From Planctomycetota bacterium (lineage in GTDB: Bacteria > Planctomycetota > MHYJ01 > JACQXL01), in assembly GCA_016208805.1 (NCBI GenBank), contig JACQXL010000160.1, forward strand, positions 1 through 10,098: 10,098 nucleotides of DNA, in the 5' to 3' direction. A model generated the notes under the pieces. It saw only the letters and a program-made list of their open reading frames with translations. It was not told the DNA's origin and made no database searches. A program made the translations under genes and the position numbers. Positions 5,627-10,098 of this stretch are shown piece after piece. Each line of letters opens with the position of its first letter. Position 1 is the first letter of the stretch.

Positions 5627-8600
5627 ATGAGACTGCAAGTAAAAACTATTGTCATTCTTTGTGTCCTGCTTGCCCCGTTAGCCCCGATTAGAAGCGTCCA
5701 CTATTGGGTGATTAGACACACTTATTGTTTTATCACGCTACTATGTTCGTTTCTAACGGTGTTAGAAGCAGTGAGACGAATACTTTCGTTATTGTTCCGC
5801 CAAGGCGGACGAGGAGCGAGATTCCTCGTCTGTCATTGCGAAGCCGATGAATATCGGCTGAAGCAATCTCATCCCCCCGAATGCTTTCGGGGGGACGGAA
5901 CAGTCTCCGCAATCTTGCATTTCCCTCATAAAATTGGGATTGCCACGCCCCCCACTGGGGGGCTCGCAATGACATTAAGAGCCGTTGTCTACCTGGCTCT
6001 TCTAACGGGGTGGACTGTCTCTGCGGTCAATATCTGGGCCGAGGACTGGACTTCCTTGGGTCGGGATGCCAGCCGGGCCCGGGCCAATACCACCGAGGTA
6101 TTATCCGACAGTTTTAGCCAGGGCTGGCAATACAGCATCAGCTCAACCATAGTTTCCTCGCCGGCAGTGGCAGATGGTTTTGTGGTATTGGCCGACCGTA
6201 GCGGTTATATCCGTGCCGTAGAAGAAATTAGCGGTGCGCCGTGCTGGACATTTAATACGGGCAGTGATGTTATTGCCTCGCCGGCTATCTCGGCCGGGCG
6301 GGTTTATATCCCGGTCGCTGGCGGCAAGATATATTGCCTGCGGCTGAGCGACGGCGCGCTGTTATGGAACTATAACTCAGGCGGCACGGAAATATCATCG
6401 CCTAATATATCAACGGGCGTCTTATTTATGGGCTCCGGATTCCCCAATCACCGCGTCATTGCGCTCAACATCCTGGCTGACCCGCCTCAGTTGCTCTGGC
6501 AGGCCGGGTTGGAGCAGATTGTTTACTCATCGCCGGCCATATCGGACGATAAGGTAGTTATCGGTTGCGACAGCGGGCGCTATTATGCGCTCAGCCGGAC
6601 CGCTGGTTCTGAAATATGGTCGTATAATACCGGCGGTGATGTCCTGCTGTCCTCCCCGTTGGTTATCGGTAATTCAGTCTACCTCTTGCCCGGCGGCGCT
6701 AATACCAAATTCTACCGGATTGATGTGGACTCAACGCTCTGGCCCGGGTCAAACTGGGCAGTTACACTGACTGACCCGAACCAGCCGGCCGGCACTATTC
6801 TTGAAACTAAATTGGCCACCTCTTCGCCGATGAAGATAAACGATGATGCCGGTTTGCTGGTAAGGTTTGATTATGCGTTGGATACCAATGCGGATGACCT
6901 ACCGGACCAGTATGTGCTTAACGAGTATGCCCTGGCAATTAATACAGCAAGCAGGTCAGTCAGGTGGCAAATAGTTTTAGGTAGCATTACGACCACTAAT
7001 CAGAATGATATTCCATCGCTCGGCCTTTGCCCTACGCCTGCATCATTCAGAACTGCTTCGGGATATCTACTGGCGGTCGCATCGTCTTTAGCGTCTCAAT
7101 TAAGAATTGTTGACGGGGCAAGCGGCAGTGTCCTCAGGACGTATGCGACGGATGCGCCGACTCAATCCTCACCGGTTGTGGCCAACAGCCGCATCTTGCT
7201 GGCTACCGGGAACGGTTCGGTGTATGCATTCCAGAATGCGCTTAACCACGCGCCCGCCGCACCCCAGTCCGGTTTCGCACCGGCCAATGACGCGGTTATT
7301 TACACCACGGGCGTCAGCGCCAATATAACCATTTCCTGGGATAGCGCCCTAGACACGGAAAGCGCCTCGTCGGCCCTGCAATATCTATTCCGTATGGACG
7401 ACGACGGCGAGGTTCTGGAGAATAGTGATGTTGAATTACTCCTGCCCGCTGGTGTAACCGCCTATACACTGACGCTACCGGCGAGCCAGGATGGCGGTAT
7501 TCAGTATACCTACTCCGGGCGTGCCCTTGACGCCGCCGGGGCATATTCCGGATGGGCCGCGCCGGAAACCTTCGCCGTGGAACAGGACCTGACCACACCG
7601 GCGCCGCCATCTAATATTAGAACCAGCGCCAACAACGGATATATTGATGTCTATTGGAATGAATCAAACAGCCCGGATGTGAGCGGGTATTATCTCGCTT
7701 ATAAGACTGAGGGCGGTGCATTCGGCACGCCGATATTTGTCGGTCCGGTAACCAATTATAGAATAACAAACCTGGCCAACGGCATAAATTACATATTCCG
7801 AATCTGGGCCAGCGATTATATCGGCTGGTCAAGCACATCGTTGGATATCTCCGCCACACCCAACTATATGATTTTCCTGAACGGCCAGCCGTATGAGAAC
7901 CTGTTTGTGGCTCTATCTGTTGCTCAGGCGGCCGATACGGTTACCCTGGGTAACACAACTTTCGTTCTGGATAATACCTTATTCTTAAAAGAAGGCGTTT
8001 CTGTTAAAGGTGGTTCGCCCCATCAAAGCATTCTGGATGCCAGCGGCATAACTACCGCCATACAGTTGACCGGACCGGCCAGCCCGATAACCGGCGCTAT
8101 CTCTGATTTATTGATTCTGGGCGCGTTAAATACGGGCATAGATATATCCGGAGCATATCACGTTGCCATAAAGAATATTGTAATAAATAACTGCGGCACG
8201 GGTATCTACGGCGGTAATATGTCCAATATAAATGTAATCAATGATACGATAATAAATAATTTCGCCGGCATCTATGCATCCGCTGATGCCGTAGTGCGTA
8301 ATAATATAATAATGAATAATTCGTATGGTATTTACTGGGGAGGTAACCAGAGCGGCCAGAATAAATTATTGGTCTCGTATAATGATGTATCTGGCAATAT
8401 GGCCGACTATATTTACTGCAGCGCCGGTATCGGTGATATATCAATCGCAATTACCTTTACCAACGAGGCCGGCAATGATTTCAGGGAGATGGCCGGTTCC
8501 GCAACGGTGGATGCGGGCGACCCGACTGATGATTACGCGTTAGAGCCATCACCCAACGGTAGCCGCATAAATATGGGCGCTTACGGAAATACCGTTTATG

Positions 8601-9016
8601 CAACGTCCAGCCCGACGAAAATGGCAACCGGTAGCAGTGGTGATATAACCAGCGGCAGTAGCGGTGGCTCGTCATCCGATATTCACCTGCACTGCTTTAT
8701 CGCCACAGCCGCCTACGGCTCACCGATGGCACCATCGGTGAAGGTGTTGCGGCAATTCAGAGACAGATATCTGATTACTAATCCACCGGGCAGATGGTTC
8801 GTTGCCAACTATTACCGCTTCAGCCAGCCGCTGGCCGGCTATATCAGTAAGCATCACTGGGCAAAAACTGTAACCCAAATCGGGCTATTGCCGGTAATAA
8901 TCGCCGCCAGATTTTCTCTCCTGCCGCCGGTTATTATTTTAATACTTTGTGTTCTTTGTGCCTTTGTGGTGATTTTATACCGAAGTTTGTTATTCAAGCG
9001 CACACCCCCGAAGTAA
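5627..9016 (+). CDS. Giant exported propeller/FnIII/beta-helix protein with CFI-box C-terminus
   Basis: Surface-anchored protein of 1129 residues. The ATG at 5627 was chosen because it lies 4 nt after the previous stop and gives MRLQVKTIVILCVLLA, matching the paralogous start at 3314. ATG 5969, inside a repeat end, is an alternative (1015 residues; signal MTLRAVVYLALLTGW...NIWA). Residues about 16-127 are repeat-derived. Domains: PQQ-like propeller, about 139-537 (SSPAV, IASPAIS, SSPNIS, YSSPAIS, LSSPLV blade starts); two FnIII-like modules, about 538-655 and 656-745; right-handed beta-helix, about 746-990, closing with DAGDP...INMGAYG; Gly/Ser linker; CFIATAAYGS box at 1023-1032 followed by VLRQFRDRYL; then a membrane segment (about 1102-1118) and KR tail. 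The CFI-box CTERM family marks surface-processed proteins. I infer adhesion or scaffold work. Its stop lies inside a CCCGA...TCGGG palindrome. Confidence 0.85.
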   Translation: MRLQVKTIVILCVLLAPLAPIRSVHYWVIRHTYCFITLLCSFLTVLEAVRRILSLLFRQGGRGARFLVCHCEADEYRLKQSHPPECFRGDGTVSAILHFPHKIGIATPPTGGLAMTLRAVVYLALLTGWTVSAVNIWAEDWTSLGRDASRARANTTEVLSDSFSQGWQYSISSTIVSSPAVADGFVVLADRSGYIRAVEEISGAPCWTFNTGSDVIASPAISAGRVYIPVAGGKIYCLRLSDGALLWNYNSGGTEISSPNISTGVLFMGSGFPNHRVIALNILADPPQLLWQAGLEQIVYSSPAISDDKVVIGCDSGRYYALSRTAGSEIWSYNTGGDVLLSSPLVIGNSVYLLPGGANTKFYRIDVDSTLWPGSNWAVTLTDPNQPAGTILETKLATSSPMKINDDAGLLVRFDYALDTNADDLPDQYVLNEYALAINTASRSVRWQIVLGSITTTNQNDIPSLGLCPTPASFRTASGYLLAVASSLASQLRIVDGASGSVLRTYATDAPTQSSPVVANSRILLATGNGSVYAFQNALNHAPAAPQSGFAPANDAVIYTTGVSANITISWDSALDTESASSALQYLFRMDDDGEVLENSDVELLLPAGVTAYTLTLPASQDGGIQYTYSGRALDAAGAYSGWAAPETFAVEQDLTTPAPPSNIRTSANNGYIDVYWNESNSPDVSGYYLAYKTEGGAFGTPIFVGPVTNYRITNLANGINYIFRIWASDYIGWSSTSLDISATPNYMIFLNGQPYENLFVALSVAQAADTVTLGNTTFVLDNTLFLKEGVSVKGGSPHQSILDASGITTAIQLTGPASPITGAISDLLILGALNTGIDISGAYHVAIKNIVINNCGTGIYGGNMSNINVINDTIINNFAGIYASADAVVRNNIIMNNSYGIYWGGNQSGQNKLLVSYNDVSGNMADYIYCSAGIGDISIAITFTNEAGNDFREMAGSATVDAGDPTDDYALEPSPNGSRINMGAYGNTVYATSSPTKMATGSSGDITSGSSGGSSSDIHLHCFIATAAYGSPMAPSVKVLRQFRDRYLITNPPGRWFVANYYRFSQPLAGYISKHHWAKTVTQIGLLPVIIAARFSLLPPVIILILCVLCAFVVILYRSLLFKRTPPK
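5673..6010 (+). repeat. Insert in the signal region bounded by CCCCGTTAG / CTAACGGGG
   Basis: CCCCGTTAG at 5673-5681 and CTAACGGGG at 6002-6010 are inverted, 9 nt each, and enclose about 340 nt of repeat-type sequence. Internal hairpins include TTCTAAC/GTTAGAA (5751-5767), CCGCC/GGCGG (5797-5808) and GACGAGGA/TCCTCGTC (5808-5830). Joining the flanks gives a normal signal peptide (VILCVLL + GWTVSAVNIWA). Whether this is one element or several nested ones is not settled, and I see no target duplication. Confidence 0.55.
5831..5974 (+). mobile_element. Second MITE-like element with TGTCATTGCGA inverted ends, inside a coding frame
   Basis: TGTCATTGCGA at 5831-5841 and TCGCAATGACA at 5964-5974 are perfect 11-nt inverted ends of a 144-nt unit (48 codons). 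It contains GAAGCAATCTC and GGGATTGCCACG, a pattern of the widely dispersed TGTCATTGCGA repeats in environmental genomes. Nested palindromes lie at 5843-5858 (GCCGAT/ATCGGC), 5873-5894 (CCCCCCGA/TCGGGGGG) and 5947-5963 (GCCCCCC/GGGGGGC). It stays open in the host frame, and its right end supplies the ATG at 5969. Confidence 0.8.
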
Positions 9017-9450
9017 TCGGGACTTCGCTGCGGCTACGCAAAAGGAAGACCCGTCATTTTGACCTGATGCTGGAACGGGACGGCGTGCTTAAGACCTGGT
9101 CAATTCCAGCGGCGTTCAAGCCCAACACCAGAATCGTCAAAGCCAAAATGCTTCCGGACCACCGCTTACTCTATTTGGCGTATGAGGGCAAACTCAGCCG
9201 CGGCCGGGGCAGTGTTAAAATATGGGACAGGGGCAATTATAAAGTCTGGTTCTGGGATAAACACGTTGTATGTGTAAACCTGAATGGCGGAAAATTAAAG
9301 GGTCGGTATTTATTAATTCGTGCTGATAAGATATGGCTCTTAATCCGTCGTAGTCCCGCCGTATGGCGGGATGATTCTAAATCTCCTCTTCCTCTTCCTC
9401 TTCTTCCTCTAACTCTTCTTCCTCTTCCTCGGTATATTCCTCGTAATTGA
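8977..9450 (+). CDS. Stand-alone LigD-type 3'-phosphoesterase (PE) domain protein
   Basis: PE-domain protein of the LigD N-terminal family, which trims 3'-phosphate and ribonucleotide ends for DNA end joining. Numbered from an ATA at 8977 (157 residues), it opens PKFVIQAHT and holds H9, H27 and D29 (RHFDLMLE), H62 and Y66 (DHRLLYLAYEG), matching by spacing the catalytic H-H-D-H-Y set of LigD. M31 stands where LigD has a second Arg. GRGSVKIWDRGNY (76-88) and the closing WLLIRR are also typical. The usual codons upstream are TTG 8947 and TTG 8956, which add a repeat-derived MCSLCLCGDF. The catalytic loop from H9 to H27 is long because it contains a CCCGA...TCGGG palindrome. The last ~32 residues are not family-like and read through into the neighbouring gene's low-complexity tail. 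The gene overlaps the giant gene by about 40 nt. No ligase or Ku is in the window. Confidence 0.75.
   Translation: MPKFVIQAHTPEVIGTSLRLRKRKTRHFDLMLERDGVLKTWSIPAAFKPNTRIVKAKMLPDHRLLYLAYEGKLSRGRGSVKIWDRGNYKVWFWDKHVVCVNLNGGKLKGRYLLIRADKIWLLIRRSPAVWRDDSKSPLPLPLLPLTLLPLPRYIPRN
9354..9371 (+). repeat. Palindrome in the PE gene 3' end
   Basis: TCCCGCC and GGCGGGA flank a GTAT loop. The 18 nt insert keeps the frame and adds PAVWRD-like residues after the conserved WLLIRR. It lies between two convergent genes but has no T-run, so it is not called a terminator. Confidence 0.6.
9377..9434. repeat. CTCTTCC/GAGGAA simple repeat shared by two convergent genes
   Basis: On the plus strand the run of CTC/TTCC units encodes the PLPLPLLPLTLLPLP tail of the PE protein. 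On the minus strand it encodes the poly-Glu tail of the GcvH-like protein. Both genes depend on the same low-complexity run for their final residues. Confidence 0.75.
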
Positions 9451-9808
9451 CCTTATTCATCAGACTCTCAAGTTCCACCGGGTCGTCTATTTTTATCCGG
9501 AGCAACCAGCCGTCTTCGTAGCAATCGTCTATAAGTAAATTTGGGTGGGTCAGAACCTCGGCATTTACTTCCAGGATTTTACCGCTGACCGGCGCAATCA
9601 GGTTGACCAGGTTGTTATCCACCTCAATGTCGCCTAATGATGAATCCTGCTGGATGGTGGTCTTGGCTTTGGGTAGCGAGACGGTGTTAACCTCTTCCCA
9701 GTCCTTAGTTAAATAATCGGTCACGCCGATATAGGCCTCGTCTTTTTCCTCCACTCTGACCCAGAGGTGCCCGCCGGAGTAATACAAGTCCTTCGGTTTT
9801 TTCTTCAT
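9377..9808 (-). CDS. GcvH-like lipoyl-domain protein lacking the lipoyl lysine
   Basis: Glycine-cleavage H-protein fold of 143 residues (usual length about 125-130). HLWVRVEEKDEAYIGVTDY (14-32) and IAPVSGKILEVNAEVLTHPNLL (71-92) plus EDGWLLRIK fit GcvH. In true GcvH the loop E-S-V-K carries lipoyl-Lys; here the aligned loop is I61-E62-V63-D64-N65, so Asn replaces the lysine and lipoylation is not expected. It may be a regulatory or carrier-like paralogue without a lipoyl group. The C-terminal 21 residues are almost pure Glu (from EEYTEEE), read from a CTCTTCC-type simple repeat. The ATG at 9806-9808 is the first reasonable start. It converges on the PE gene with a 74-nt overlap. The leader has several hairpins, and a TTGACA-type promoter lies at 9915-9942. 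Confidence 0.8.
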   Translation of the reverse strand: MKKKPKDLYYSGGHLWVRVEEKDEAYIGVTDYLTKDWEEVNTVSLPKAKTTIQQDSSLGDIEVDNNLVNLIAPVSGKILEVNAEVLTHPNLLIDDCYEDGWLLRIKIDDPVELESLMNKVNYEEYTEEEEEELEEEEEEEEEI

Positions 9809-9815
9809 AACCAGA

Positions 9816-9903
9816 ATCCCGCCTCGGCGGGATGGCCGTTATCCCGACACACGGTGTCGGGATTACGGCGGGTTATCCCGCTACCGTAAATAAGGCGGGA
9901 TAA
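9816..9903 (-). promoter_or_regulatory. Three hairpins in the leader of the GcvH-like gene
   Basis: Palindromes lie at 9816-9833 (ATCCCGCC/GGCGGGAT), 9835-9869 (GCCGT + ATCCCGACAC pairing with GTGTCGGGAT + ACGGC) and 9873-9903 (TTATCCCGC/GCGGGATAA). All share the CCCG...CGGG core of the dispersed palindromes. They occupy most of the leader between the proposed promoter and the start, so they may be regulatory or simply accumulated repeats. Confidence 0.5.
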
Positions 9904-9914
9904 TATTGGTGATA

Positions 9915-9942
9915 GAATTAAATCGCTAAAACTATTTGTCAA
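9915..9942 (-). promoter_or_regulatory. Sigma70-like promoter for the GcvH-like gene
   Basis: On the minus strand a perfect TTGACA (-35) lies at 9942-9937. TAATTC at 9920-9915 is a weak -10 after 16 nt. Other -10 choices are possible in this AT-rich stretch. It sits about 20 nt from the second element copy. Confidence 0.45.
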
Positions 9943-9960
9943 GAAAAATAGCAATATTTA

Positions 9961-10098
9961 CTGAACTCTTGCGAAATGGGAAAAAGACCACCCGGAGAGT
10001 GTCATTCTGAGCCCGTAGGGCGAAGAATCTCGTCCCAAATACGCATAAAACGGAGATTCTTCACTCCGCTTCGCTCCGTTCAGAATGACAAAAGGGGC
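9961..10098 (-). mobile_element. Non-autonomous element, right copy (inverted, cut by window end)
   Basis: CTGAACTCTTGCGAAATG (9961-9978) is one inverted end. Read as the reverse complement, the rest follows the left element in order: GTCATTCTGAACGGAG, GAATCTCCGTTTTATGCG, ATTTGGGACGAGATTCTTCG, CTCAGAATGAC and GGGTGG. It lacks the four nested palindromes of the left copy and is therefore closer to the ancestral form. The far end lies beyond 10098. TATTTA at 9955-9960 is the candidate target duplication on this side. Confidence 0.8.

Noticed and set aside
5218..5655. 145-residue open frame on the minus strand
   Set aside because: Antisense to well-supported propeller sequence; composition has no recognisable domain.
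9354..9371. Rho-independent terminator between the convergent genes
   Set aside because: The stem is strong but no T-run follows on either strand.

Overview
The window looks like a piece of an uncultured diderm bacterial genome. It carries large exported proteins with PQQ-type propellers, beta-helices and a CFI-box C-terminal sorting signal, together with many small palindromes and MITE-like repeats. The closing phrase DAGDP...NMGAYG and the PE-domain and GcvH-like genes fit Planctomycetota or a similar environmental phylum, but the sequence alone does not settle the taxon. No rRNA, tRNA, transposase or CRISPR array was seen.

Layout. 1-250: sigma70-like promoter and a hairpin-rich leader. 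251-1660: exported protein with phage-tail-fibre-like motifs. 1689-2293: PIN-domain toxin with a small downstream partner (toxin first, ATGA overlap). 2419-3076: small protein plus MNT-type nucleotidyltransferase, a second toxin-antitoxin-like pair. 3009-3300: non-autonomous element with inverted ends and a 6-bp target duplication, which rewrote the end of the nucleotidyltransferase. 3314-5622: exported repeat/propeller protein split by a frameshift near 4721-4730. 5627-9016: giant exported propeller/FnIII/beta-helix protein with a CFI-box C-terminus. 8977-9450: stand-alone LigD-type 3'-phosphoesterase domain. 9377-9808 (minus strand): GcvH-like protein lacking the lipoyl lysine. 9816-9903: hairpins in its leader. 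9961-10098: a second, inverted copy of the element, cut by the window end.

How it fits together. The surface proteins form one theme: 251-1660, then 3314-5622 and 5627-9016 separated by 4 nt. Two AT-richer toxin-antitoxin-like pairs lie between them. Removing the 3009-3300 element and one target copy restores a nucleotidyltransferase that ends LERLNSKI, with its TGA overlapping the ATG of the next gene. The strongest general signal is repeat invasion of coding DNA. Palindromes of the form TCCCG...CGGGA are nested in larger MITEs, and repeat-derived inserts occupy the signal-peptide region of all three exported proteins while keeping the reading frame open.
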